Positions 1 through 6,306 of a stretch of 11,664 nucleotides of DNA are shown here, piece by piece. A program made the translations under genes and the position numbers. The DNA is taken from contig JAICKM010000140.1 in the NCBI GenBank assembly GCA_025927935.1, positions 1 through 11,664 of the forward strand, written 5' to 3'. Numbering within the stretch: position 1 is the first letter of the stretch; each line of letters starts with the position of its first letter. The notes beneath the pieces were generated by a model. It saw only the letters and a program-made list of their open reading frames with translations. It had not been told where the DNA came from and did no database searches. This DNA is from Chloroflexia bacterium (lineage in GTDB: Bacteria; Chloroflexota; Chloroflexia; QHBQ01; JADMIH01).

Positions 1-910
1 CGGTGAGCAGCAGCTCGTCAAGCCCGGCGGCGATCAGTTCGCGTAAGCGCGTTGCCACCGTCGCTTCATCGCCCATCACCACCAGATTATCGACCAGCGC
101 GTCGCTCGCCTCGCCGGCGGCCTGCACGGGGTAGCCCGCCGCGGCCCACATGTTGGTGTAGAAGGGCAGCCGGGCGTAGTTCCGCAGCCCCCTTTTGGCG
201 GCCTCGCGGGCGGCGGCCCGGTCGGCGCTCAGCACCACCGGCACATGGGCCACCAGCGGCGGCGCTGGTCGTGCGGCCTGTTCCGCGCCCTGGTGTAAGG
301 CGGGGCGGGCTACGTCGAGCAAATATTGCGCCGGGGCATTCCACGAGATCGCGCCATCCGAGATTTCCCCGGCCACCCGGTACGCGTTCTCGCCCAGGGC
401 GGCCATCAGCAGCGGCACCGGGCGCGGATTGCTCAGCTTGCCGCGCGCGGTGAGGAATCGTCCGGCATGATCCACGTCACCGTCCCAGAGCGCTGCCCGC
501 AGCACCTGCATGTACTCGGTCAGATAGGCCAGGGGCGATTCCATCGTTACGCCGTAGACGTCTTCCGTGGACGAGCGATGGCTCGTGCCCACCCCCAGCC
601 GCAAGCGCCCCGGCCCGAACGCCGCGACGGTTGCCGCCTGCTGCGCCAGGGCCAGCGGATGGCGCGGGTAGATAGGCACAATCGAGGTTCCCATCCGGAT
701 CTCGCGCGTCTGCTGGAACGCCGCCGCGAACGTCGTCAGCACGTCCGTCGAGCCGGGGCCTTGCGTGATCCAGATTTGCCGCACCCCGGCGCGTTCGGCC
801 TCCGCTATTTGCGCCACCAGGTCCGGTGCGCTGGTGCCCGCGATGCCCTGGATCGACACGCCTACCCGCTCGCGCAGGCTGTTGTTCTTCGCGCTGCTGT
901 CTGTTCCCAC
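1..910 (-). CDS. LLM-class (luciferase-like) F420/FMN-dependent oxidoreductase, C-terminus cut by window edge
   Basis: The reverse strand is open from a GTG at 910 to the window edge (303 codons, no stop). The translation reads as a bacterial-luciferase-like TIM-barrel oxidoreductase. Residues 73-92 carry the family pattern MGTSIVPIYPRHPLALAQQA, followed by GRLRLGVGTSH (101-111). The stretch VPLLMAALGENAYRVAGE (165-182) followed by SDGAISW is the typical beta-strand/loop near the cofactor site. Members of this family use reduced F420 or FMN to reduce or oxidise varied substrates in the cytosol; the substrate cannot be read from sequence. The GTG was chosen because AGAGAGGAA lies about 10 nt upstream; an in-frame TTG at 988 is possible but has no better site. 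Family proteins are about 280-340 residues, so little is probably missing. It lies downstream of arsM on the same strand, but a strong hairpin separates them, so membership in the ars operon is doubtful. Confidence 0.88.
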   Translation of the reverse strand, partial: MGTDSSAKNNSLRERVGVSIQGIAGTSAPDLVAQIAEAERAGVRQIWITQGPGSTDVLTTFAAAFQQTREIRMGTSIVPIYPRHPLALAQQAATVAAFGPGRLRLGVGTSHRSSTEDVYGVTMESPLAYLTEYMQVLRAALWDGDVDHAGRFLTARGKLSNPRPVPLLMAALGENAYRVAGEISDGAISWNAPAQYLLDVARPALHQGAEQAARPAPPLVAHVPVVLSADRAAAREAAKRGLRNYARLPFYTNMWAAAGYPVQAAGEASDALVDNLVVMGDEATVATRLRELIAAGLDELLLT

Positions 911-1001
911 GTTGCTGCCGTTCCTCTCTGTTTGCGATGCATAGCCGCGACTCCCTGATCCCGCTTCAAGAAATATGCCAGAGCACAAACCGGCTGAAAC
1001 G

Positions 1002-1033
1002 CGGGTGCCGGGTCCACGCGAACCCGGCACCCG
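1002..1033 (-). terminator. Terminator-like hairpin after arsM
   Basis: A 12-bp perfect stem (1002-1013 pairing with 1022-1033, arm CGGGTGCCGGGT) has an 8-nt loop and lies 30 nt beyond the arsM stop. On the minus strand it is followed by GCGTTTC, so the U-tract is short. It probably ends arsM transcription, with partial efficiency. Confidence 0.6.
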
Positions 1034-1062
1034 GCGATACCCTGCGTGGCGCCGCGGGGTGG

Positions 1063-1911
1063 TTAGACCGTGGCGGGCTTGGTGGCGCGGATGAAGGCGC
1101 TGGCGAACAGATCGTCGGCCAGGTGCGCCTCGGCGGTGGCCGGGAGCGCGCAGCAACCGCTCTCGTCGGTCACATCGGCGGCGGTGTAGCTGCGCGTGAC
1201 CTCGATGCTGATGTCGGTGAAGCCGGCCTGGGCCAGCAGGGCGCGGTAGTCGTCCTCGTGCAAGGCCCCGGCGATGCAGCCGGTCCAGGCTTCCATGCTA
1301 CGCAGGATCGCGTCCGGGGCGGTGCCCCGGCGCACCACATCCGAGACGGCGAAGCGGCCACCGGGCTTGAGCACGCGGAAGGCTTCGCCCAGCACGATGC
1401 TCTTATCCGCGGCCAGGTTGATCACGCAGTTGGACACGATCACATCGACCTTGTTGTCGGGCAGGGGGATGGACTCGATATAGCCCTTCAGGAACTCCAC
1501 GTTGGGCGCGCCCGCTTTGCGGCGGTTCTCTTCGGCCAGGGCCAGCATCTCGTCGGTCATGTCGAGGCCGTAGGCGAAGCCGGTCGGGCCGACGCGCTTG
1601 GCCGAGAGCAATACGTCGATGCCGCCGCCGCTACCCAGGTCGAGCACTGTCTCGCCAGGGTGCAACTGGGCCAGCGCGGTCGGATTGCCGCAACCGAGGG
1701 AGGCCAGCAGCGCCTCGCCGGGTACTTCGGTGGCCTCCAGCGCGCTATACAGGTTGCCCGTGATGGCGTTCGCGCCGCCGCAACAATCGCCTTGCGCGCT
1801 GCCGCCGCAACAGCCGCTGTCGCCCTGGATCACGCGCAACGCGGACTCGCGATAGCGGGCGCGCACTTGCTCGCGGATGGCCGGGGCTTCCTTCTGATCG
1901 GTTTGAGTCAT
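1063..1911 (-). CDS. arsM: Arsenite S-adenosylmethionine methyltransferase ArsM
   Basis: This 282-residue class I methyltransferase transfers methyl groups from SAM to As(III), giving methylated arsenicals. The SAM-binding motif [12 protein letters not shown] is at 89-99. Cys74 (LGCGNP), Cys162 (SNCVINL) and Cys212 (WTGCIAGA) match the three conserved As(III)-binding cysteines of the ArsM family. Further cysteine pairs are at 34/35 and 43/44 (CCGG repeats) and near the C-terminus at 253/254, as in many bacterial ArsM proteins. The ATG at 1911 was chosen because AGGAGG lies 10 nt upstream. An open frame continues upstream to 2199, but that part is arginine/proline-rich shadow of the small ORF. 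It is last in the arsR - small ORF - arsM set, 38 nt after the small ORF stop. A candidate operator lies in that gap, so it may be repressed directly by ArsR. Confidence 0.95.
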   Translation of the reverse strand: MTQTDQKEAPAIREQVRARYRESALRVIQGDSGCCGGSAQGDCCGGANAITGNLYSALEATEVPGEALLASLGCGNPTALAQLHPGETVLDLGSGGGIDVLLSAKRVGPTGFAYGLDMTDEMLALAEENRRKAGAPNVEFLKGYIESIPLPDNKVDVIVSNCVINLAADKSIVLGEAFRVLKPGGRFAVSDVVRRGTAPDAILRSMEAWTGCIAGALHEDDYRALLAQAGFTDISIEVTRSYTAADVTDESGCCALPATAEAHLADDLFASAFIRATKPATV

Positions 1912-1942
1912 GGCTGTAAATCCTCCTATAGCGGGTGAATAG

Positions 1943-1958
1943 ATTGATATTAATCGAT
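1943..1958 (-). promoter_or_regulatory. Candidate ArsR operator, site 3 (before arsM)
   Basis: Reads ATCGATTAATATCAAT on the minus strand, an imperfect inverted repeat of ATYGAT half-sites spaced by 4 nt. It fits the pattern ATCGA-N5-RTCAAT shared with two other places in this locus. It overlaps the small ORF stop codon and lies 31 nt upstream of arsM. A weak TTGCTT-N17-TAATAT promoter could overlap it. Confidence 0.5.
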
Positions 1959-2144
1959 GCAGACGCCACAAGCAAGCGCGGGTGGCTTCTGCGTGAGGCG
2001 CCTGGCCTGAGCCAGGCGCTGGGCCAGGGCCGGTCGGGCGCGACCGGTAGCGGCGGCTTTGAGCAGCCGGCGGCGGCCAGCTTCCGCAAGCAGCGTGTCG
2101 CGATGGGCGCGACTCAAAACTTCGAGCATATACAGGTCGTGCAT
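1950..2144 (-). CDS. 64-residue small protein with C-terminal CxxC, in the ars locus
   Basis: The ATG at 2144 is preceded by GGGAGA about 7 nt upstream, and the frame runs 64 codons to a TAA just before arsM. The protein is mostly predicted amphipathic helix, rich in Arg, Ala and Leu (MHDLYMLEVLSR at the start, then AEAGRRRLLKAA). It ends with ALACGVCID, that is a CxxC at residues 59-62. I do not recognise a named family. Its first 30 residues resemble the 42-residue protein encoded at 11037-11165 (Y-x-L-x-x-L-x-R and a later R/A-x-EA pattern), which suggests a family of helical microproteins in this genome. Position between arsR and arsM, its own ribosome-binding site and a candidate operator upstream support a real gene. 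A role in As(III) binding is an inference from the CxxC and location only. Confidence 0.66.
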   Translation of the reverse strand: MHDLYMLEVLSRAHRDTLLAEAGRRRLLKAAATGRARPALAQRLAQARRLTQKPPALACGVCID

Positions 2145-2209
2145 TGCGGTTCTCCCGTGGGTACAAGGTCGAGGACGATGGCGTGTGCGTCGGCCGCATC
2201 CTCTAATCC

Positions 2210-2225
2210 ATTGATCGGTTTCGAT
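2210..2225 (-). promoter_or_regulatory. Candidate ArsR operator, site 2 (before the small ORF)
   Basis: Minus strand ATCGAAACCGATCAAT, matching ATCGA-N5-RTCAAT. It lies in the 106-nt gap between arsR and the small ORF, just downstream of the arsR terminator hairpin. A TATATC directly upstream could be a -10 box, but I see no good -35. Confidence 0.45.
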
Positions 2226-2234
2226 ATAAAGCCG

Positions 2235-2262
2235 AAAGAAAAACGCCGGGTTAGCCCAGCGC
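2235..2262 (-). terminator. Intrinsic terminator overlapping the arsR stop codon
   Basis: On the minus strand GCGCTGGG, loop CTAA, CCCGGCGT form an 8-bp stem with two G-T wobbles, followed by a T-tract (TTTTTCTTT). The arsR TAA stop is inside the loop. It would end or attenuate the arsR transcript before the small ORF and arsM. Confidence 0.6.
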
Positions 2263-2616
2263 ATCAAGTTGGCCGCTGATGCGGGCACGCAGGGCGGCCA
2301 GGGCATCGCGATGGACGAAATAGTAGGCCCAGAGACCGTGCTTCTCACAGTCGATCAGCCCGGCTTCGCGCAGGAGGCGCAGGTGGTGCGAGACGGTCGG
2401 CTGCTTGACCGGCACCGCGGCCTCGATATCACAGACGCAGACCTGGCCTTCGTTGCGCGCGAGTACGCCGATAATCTGCAAGCGGACCGGGTGCGCCAGA
2501 ATCTGGAGATCGGCGCTCAGGCGCTCGGCGGCGGCCGCGTCCAGGCCGGTGAGCGGCGCGGGATCGCAGCAGCGCGTGCCCCGTTTGCGTTCCAGCAATT
2601 CAATGGTTTCTCTCAT
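2251..2616 (-). CDS. arsR: ArsR/SmtB-family arsenic-responsive repressor
   Basis: This 121-residue winged-helix repressor normally binds its operator until As(III) or Sb(III) binds cysteines and releases it. LSADLQILAHPVRLQIIGVL (33-52) is the typical first helices. Residues 59-63 VCVCD correspond to the metal site of the classical ELCVCD helix. QPTVSHHLRLLREAGLI (72-88) is the recognition helix, followed by the beta-wing (CEKHGLWAYYFV). An additional N-terminal Cys16-Cys17 pair resembles the site known from the Corynebacterium glutamicum type. The ATG at 2616 was chosen because a well-formed promoter ends 6 nt before it. A longer reading from 2652 would translate the -35 and -10 boxes. It is first in the arsR - small ORF - arsM set and probably autoregulated through the operator overlapping its -35. 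Confidence 0.93.
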   Translation of the reverse strand: MRETIELLERKRGTRCCDPAPLTGLDAAAAERLSADLQILAHPVRLQIIGVLARNEGQVCVCDIEAAVPVKQPTVSHHLRLLREAGLIDCEKHGLWAYYFVHRDALAALRARISGQLDALG

Positions 2617-2622
2617 GTGCCC

Positions 2623-2652
2623 ACTATAGCACATTACATCGATGATCGTCAA
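2623..2652 (-). promoter_or_regulatory. arsR promoter, probably giving a leaderless mRNA
   Basis: The minus strand carries TTGACG (2652-2647), an 18-nt spacer and TATAGT (2628-2623). The arsR ATG begins 6 nt after the -10 box, where transcription itself should start. No Shine-Dalgarno sequence is present. A direct repeat TCGATGTA occurs on both sides of the -35 with an 18-bp period. Confidence 0.72.
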
Positions 2653-2653
2653 T
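2638..2653 (+). promoter_or_regulatory. Candidate ArsR operator, site 1 (arsR promoter)
   Basis: Plus strand ATCGATGATCGTCAAT matches ATCGA-N5-RTCAAT in the opposite orientation to sites 2 and 3. It covers the -35 box and part of the spacer of the arsR promoter, the expected place for a repressor site. Confidence 0.55.
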
Positions 2654-2673
2654 ACATCGAAAGACCGAGTTCC

Positions 2674-2698
2674 GGGCCGGTTGCAAACCGGCCCCTAC
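2674..2698. repeat. REP-like palindrome, copy 1
   Basis: The 9-bp arms GGGCCGGTT and AACCGGCCC surround a GCA loop, followed by CCTAC-type tail. The same unit occurs twice more at 6307-6412. It lies about 20 bp upstream of the arsR -35. Confidence 0.7.
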
Positions 2699-2733
2699 AT
2701 GCCTGACATCCCTTCATAGTCGCACCGAAAGCG

Positions 2734-2773
2734 CGAAGAACGCCAGGAATTAAATTAACATTGGTGATCTTCG
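2734..2773. repeat. Imperfect inverted repeat with AT-rich centre
   Basis: CGAAGAACGCCA and the reverse complement of TGGTGATCTTCG agree at 10 of 12 positions, around a TTAAATTAA core. The flanking sequence (GCGCGAAGAACGCC, GGCGCCTTTGCG) resembles dispersed intergenic repeats I recall from Chloroflexota, but that is from memory. The stretch 2660-2838 holds no credible gene. Confidence 0.4.
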
Positions 2774-2838
2774 TATCGTTGGCGCCTTTGCGATGAATAA
2801 TCGTTGTTTGACCGTAGGCGCGTAGCGGAACACGCCAA

Positions 2839-2868
2839 AAGGGTCTCCGGTATGCACCGGAGACCCTT
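2839..2868 (-). terminator. Terminator of the XRE-TPR gene
   Basis: A perfect 12-bp stem (AAGGGTCTCCGG / CCGGAGACCCTT) has a 6-nt loop and lies 26 nt past the stop of the upstream minus-strand gene. On the minus strand the stem ends in CCCTTTTGG, giving a short T-tract. Confidence 0.75.
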
Positions 2869-2894
2869 GAGTATGCCGCGTGCGGAGAGAGGGA

Positions 2895-4283
2895 TTAGCG
2901 GGCGCTGCGGCGCTGGCGATGGCGGAAGGCGGCCTGGTAATGCGCCGCGGCTTCGGCGTGAGCGCCGCGGGCGACCAGCAGATCCGCGTAAGCCCGCTCG
3001 ATTTCGCTGGCCGTCTCGTCATACTCCACCTCGGCCAGCAGTTCGAGCGCGCGCCCGAAGAGGGCATCGGCGGCGCGAGTGTCGCCGCGCTGCTCTTCGA
3101 CCAACCCGGCGGCGCGCAAGGCGCGGGCGGTGGTGCGCATGGTGTTCGCCTGGGTCATCGCGTCGGCTTTCGCCGTCTCGCCCATGACTCCCTCGCTGAG
3201 TTCGCGGCTGCGGCGCGCCCAATCGGCGGCTTGATCGAGCCGGCGGCGGGCCAGGTCCAGCAGCGCGTAATGCTCATAGACCGTGCTGAGATAGAGCCGG
3301 TTGCCGGTGGGCAGCAACAACTCTTGCGCGCGATCCAGCCGCCGCTCGGCGTCGTCGTACTCTTCGCGGGCGATGAGGATGTCGGCCAGGTTCACGCTCA
3401 TTTTGGCCGCCGCGACCAGGTTGTCCGCCGCCTCAAAGATACTCAGAGCGCGCCCGGCGTAGAGCTTGGCCCGGTCAAGGTCGCCCGCCGCGCGATAGGC
3501 CAGGCTGAGGCCCCAGTAGATGCCCGATTGCCGCTCCAGGTTGTTGGTGTCTTCGAGCAGTTCCAGGGATTCTTTATAGACGCCAATCGCCTGCTCCACG
3601 TCATTCAGCGCCCAATAGTCGTTGGCGATATTGCTGTAAATGCTGAGGCGCAGATTCAAATCCTTGACGACGCCGGTATGAATGGCGTGCAAGCATTGTT
3701 TATGCTGCTCCAGGGCCAACCCCGGCATATCCTGCTCGAAAAAGGCGCCGCCGATGTCGTTGCGCACGCGCTCGACATCCTCCTCGGCGCCGCGTTGCTG
3801 GGCGAGAGTCATGGCCTGCTGCAATTCATGGCGGGCGCTGGCCGGCTCGGCCAGGCGCAGGTAGGCGCGCGCCCGCAGGTAGTGCAGCCGGTAACGCGTG
3901 TCCTCGTCAAACTCCACCAGATGCGGGCCGGCGGTCTGCTCGGCGGCGTTGATGCGCCGCAGGGCTTCGTCGGCCTGGTTGGTGTTGATCAGCATCTGTG
4001 CCGCATCCAACTCATAGCTGAGGTCGGCTTGCAGGGCCGGCAGATTAGGCAGATCCTCGGACGGGGGCGGGGCATGGAGCAACTCGTTCATCGGCAGCTC
4101 CAGGCGGCGGGCCATTAGCTCCAGCGCCTTGAGCGAGGGCCGGGCTTTGCCCCGCTCGACGGCGCTGACATAACTTTTCGTAAACTCGGGCTGGGCCAGT
4201 TTTTCCTGGCTCATATGGCGTTCCAACCGGGCCTGGCGCAAGCGCTGCCCCAGCGACTCCAGCGTGCTGCGAGGTGTGTCCAT
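2895..4283 (-). CDS. XRE-family HTH regulator with TPR repeats
   Basis: This 462-residue protein has an N-terminal XRE/Cro-type helix-turn-helix (about 12-69: LGQRLRQARLERHMSQEKLA, then KSYVSAVERGKARPSLKALE). From about 90 to 455 it is a helical array of TPR repeats, recognisable by units such as NIANDYWALNDVEQAIGVYK and AYRAAGDLDRAKLYAGRALS. In this architecture the TPR part usually binds a peptide or protein partner and controls DNA binding; the ligand here is unknown. Two ATG codons are adjacent; the one at 4283 is preferred because the seven-G run is 6 nt upstream, versus 3 nt for the one at 4286. No signal peptide or membrane segment is present, so it is cytosolic. ATACT/AGTAT palindromes overlap its promoter and are candidates for autoregulation. 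A second TPR gene on the same strand lies 480 bp upstream. Confidence 0.88.
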   Translation of the reverse strand: MDTPRSTLESLGQRLRQARLERHMSQEKLAQPEFTKSYVSAVERGKARPSLKALELMARRLELPMNELLHAPPPSEDLPNLPALQADLSYELDAAQMLINTNQADEALRRINAAEQTAGPHLVEFDEDTRYRLHYLRARAYLRLAEPASARHELQQAMTLAQQRGAEEDVERVRNDIGGAFFEQDMPGLALEQHKQCLHAIHTGVVKDLNLRLSIYSNIANDYWALNDVEQAIGVYKESLELLEDTNNLERQSGIYWGLSLAYRAAGDLDRAKLYAGRALSIFEAADNLVAAAKMSVNLADILIAREEYDDAERRLDRAQELLLPTGNRLYLSTVYEHYALLDLARRRLDQAADWARRSRELSEGVMGETAKADAMTQANTMRTTARALRAAGLVEEQRGDTRAADALFGRALELLAEVEYDETASEIERAYADLLVARGAHAEAAAHYQAAFRHRQRRSAR

Positions 4284-4297
4284 CATAGTCCCCCCCA

Positions 4298-4320
4298 ATA
4301 CTACATAGTATAGCAATACT
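4298..4320. promoter_or_regulatory. Double palindrome (ATACT/AGTAT) before the XRE-TPR gene
   Basis: ATACTA-CA-TAGTAT (4298-4311) overlaps AGTAT-AGCA-ATACT (4307-4320). The second contains a -10-like TATACT on the minus strand (4312-4307). It lies 14 nt upstream of the start codon at 4283, a plausible operator for the HTH protein itself. Confidence 0.5.
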
Positions 4321-4346
4321 CAACCTCGGCAAGGCCGATGAAGCCC

Positions 4347-4375
4347 AGTATAGCATACTCCGAACGAGCGCACAA
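4347..4375 (-). promoter_or_regulatory. Candidate promoter of the XRE-TPR gene with overlapping palindrome
   Basis: The minus strand shows TTGTGC (4375-4370), a 17-nt spacer and TATACT (4352-4347). The -10 box is part of AGTAT-AGC-ATACT (4347-4359), nearly the same as the palindrome 40 bp downstream. Two AGAGAATAC direct repeats with a 12-bp period (4388 and 4400) lie further upstream. Confidence 0.5.
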
Positions 4376-4409
4376 GCACGAAACATTAGAGAATACGTAA
4401 GAGAATACT

Positions 4410-4761
4410 AATAAAGCAGGGCTGTCACTGTGAAGTCTTTGCACCGCTGCCACAATTTGTCTAACCATGACGGCGCCCGTGCGTCAAATGCGGCGGGCAG
4501 GTACACCTCGGATATGATGCCTCGCCATTTAGTGGACAAACCGGCGCAGGAAAAAGTTGCAAGTGCCACTCGCCTTAGCCACAGTCCGGGGCGGCACGGG
4601 GACGGCTCCCCCGGTATGATGTCCCACAATACATGACTCAATATCACACTGACAATAAACCCGAATGACGTTTATCGTTTGCGGGAACGTAATGTTGAGG
4701 CGGGGTGAACCGTCGCGCCTGGATCGGAATATGGCGAGAATCCGCCTGTGCCGGGGCGCGC
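4410..4761. other. Gene-free spacer of lower GC between the two TPR genes
   Basis: About 350 bp without a credible coding region. By hand count 4381-4680 is about 52% GC, well below the surroundings. A minus-strand frame of 79 codons from a GTG at 4647 has no ribosome-binding site and no recognisable motif. A TTGTCA-N18-TATTGT match (minus strand, about 4661-4632) could be a promoter by chance or for the XRE-TPR gene. No clear terminator of the upstream TPR gene was seen. Confidence 0.5.
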
Positions 4762-5937
4762 TCAGGCCAGGCTTTGCGCCGCTGACTCGACTTTGGCGAC
4801 GATGTCGGCGGGGATTTGCGATTGCTGGGCCAGGACGGCGAATTGCTGCGGACCGACGCGCAGGCGCAGGGCCACCAGTTGGGCCAGGGTGGGCGGACCG
4901 GACGGGTCGCCGGGTGGCTCGTATTGCGCCACCTGGTCGAGCAGCGCGGGATCGACGCTCAGGCGCCGGGCCTGGGCAATAAAGACCTCCGGTCCGGCGG
5001 ACAGGTACAGGGGGTACATCCACTTCAGCGGGTTATCGCGCGGATCTACGGTGTGGGCCTGCCAGAGCGCCTCGAAGGCGGCGGCATAGTCGCCCCGGTT
5101 ATAGGCGGCTTCGCCCAGGTGGCGCAAGTTGGCGGCGATTAGCTCCGGGCGCCCGCCGCGGCGGGCCAGGTCCAGCGCAGCGCGGTAGCAGCGCTCGGCT
5201 TCCGCGGGCCGGTTGCGCGCCTGGTGGACGGCGCCTAACTGGGTCAGGTTCGCCAGTTGGCCTGCCTCATCGCCGGCCTGCTCAGCGAAGGCCAGGCTGC
5301 GCTTGTAGTAGTCGAGCGCGGCGAACAGGTCGTGCTGGCCCTCGCGCAAGCGCCCCAGTTGGTGCAGCGTGGCGCTCTGGCCGCCGCGGTCGTCGATGGT
5401 CCCGCGCACCTCCAGGGCCTCGTTCAGCAGCGTCTCGGCGGTATCGAGGTCGCCGGCCTCGCCGTGGATGAGGGCGAGATAGTGCAGGCAGGCGGCGATG
5501 TGCGGGTAGTCGTTGAGCTGGCGGGCGCTGTAGAGGGCGCGGGCGAAGATGTCGGTGGCGAGGGCAGCCTGGCCGCGCGCCCGCTCCAGCAGCCCTAGTT
5601 CAAACACACTCGCAACCCAGCCGGCGTGGTCGCCCAGGCTGAGGCGCAACTGAATAGCCTGGCGCAGGGCGGGTTCGGCCAGCGCCAGGTCGCCGCGGGT
5701 GCGCGCCTGCACCGCCATCTCATGCAACACGACCGCGCCGCCCGCGCGGTCGCCAGCGGCCTGGTAGCCCTGGAGGGCCTTGTCGAGCAGGGCTTGTGCT
5801 CCCGCCGCATCCCCGCGCGCCAGCCGGGAGCGCGCCTGGTCGATGACCTCCATGTAGCGATCTCCGTGCGGTGGGGTATGCGAGTAGAGCCGTTTCTCGG
5901 TGGCCGCCATGGACACCGTGCCAACCCTCGGGATCAT
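4762..5937 (-). CDS. Tetratricopeptide-repeat protein of unknown function
   Basis: This 391-residue protein is made largely of TPR helices from about 30 to 325, with units such as QARSRLARGDAAGAQALLDK, HYLALIHGEAGDLDTAETLL and QLGRLREGQHDLFAALDYYK. A different helical tail follows (about 330-391, KWMYPLYLSAGPEVFIAQAR onward). There is no HTH, signal peptide or membrane segment, so it is probably a cytosolic protein-interaction scaffold; its partner is unknown. The ATG at 5937 is preceded by GAGGGGGT 8 nt upstream, close behind a strong promoter. An internal ATG at 5853 (MEVIDQAR) also has a GGAG site, and the true protein could start there, directly at the first TPR. Its TPR style resembles the XRE-TPR gene downstream, suggesting relatedness, but a 480-bp gap argues against tight co-transcription. 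Confidence 0.82.
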   Translation of the reverse strand: MIPRVGTVSMAATEKRLYSHTPPHGDRYMEVIDQARSRLARGDAAGAQALLDKALQGYQAAGDRAGGAVVLHEMAVQARTRGDLALAEPALRQAIQLRLSLGDHAGWVASVFELGLLERARGQAALATDIFARALYSARQLNDYPHIAACLHYLALIHGEAGDLDTAETLLNEALEVRGTIDDRGGQSATLHQLGRLREGQHDLFAALDYYKRSLAFAEQAGDEAGQLANLTQLGAVHQARNRPAEAERCYRAALDLARRGGRPELIAANLRHLGEAAYNRGDYAAAFEALWQAHTVDPRDNPLKWMYPLYLSAGPEVFIAQARRLSVDPALLDQVAQYEPPGDPSGPPTLAQLVALRLRVGPQQFAVLAQQSQIPADIVAKVESAAQSLA

Positions 5938-5961
5938 CTCAGACTACCCCCTCTATTAGCT

Positions 5962-5990
5962 ATTGTAGAACCGACCAGGGCGCTTGTCAA
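5962..5990 (-). promoter_or_regulatory. Near-consensus sigma70 promoter of the TPR gene
   Basis: TTGACA (5990-5985), exactly 17 nt, then TACAAT (5967-5962) on the minus strand. The predicted start near 5955 gives a leader of about 18 nt containing GAGGGGGT. This is the best promoter match in the window and suggests constitutive expression. Confidence 0.82.
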
Positions 5991-6306
5991 CTGGGCAGCG
6001 GTCGGACTGGGCAATCAATTTAGCGGGGTTACGGCGCGCGTGCCCGCGGCAGGAGCGCGCCGGGCAGGCCACCGCGCCGGACGGCGGTTATCGCCCGACC
6101 GAATCAGCAGTAAGTATGCCCGTGTCTTCGTGCCGGGTTCATTGTAGCGGGGGGCTATCGTGGATTTATCGAAAGCGTGCGAGCCTGTGGCCGCGCCGGA
6201 TGACATTCCCGCAAGCCGGGGCCGGGGGTACCAGTAGCGCGTCCCACCGTAATGGCCGCGGCTCCTACCGCGCAGCAAAGGCCATGCTCCTTGCCACGCT
6301 CCTGGT
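5991..6306. other. Gene-free intergenic stretch
   Basis: About 315 bp upstream of the TPR promoter with no frame that has both a ribosome-binding site and protein-like composition. I see no transposase remnant or RNA gene here. Confidence 0.5.

Noticed and set aside
826..1938. 370-codon plus-strand frame
   Set aside because: Antisense of arsM, which has all its catalytic motifs; it also runs through the arsM terminator hairpin.
1912..2199. N-terminal extension of arsM upstream of 1911
   Set aside because: The extension is Arg/Pro-rich shadow of the small ORF, whereas the ATG at 1911 has AGGAGG and gives a normal ArsM length.
2617..2652. Longer arsR start at 2652
   Set aside because: It would translate through the -35 and -10 boxes of the arsR promoter, and the extra residues do not belong to the family.
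2880..4118. 412-codon plus-strand frame
   Set aside because: Antisense of the XRE-TPR gene, with no ribosome-binding site and no recognisable domain.
4408..4647. 79-codon minus-strand frame beginning with GTG in the low-GC spacer
   Set aside because: No ribosome-binding site and no family resemblance; the length is expected by chance.
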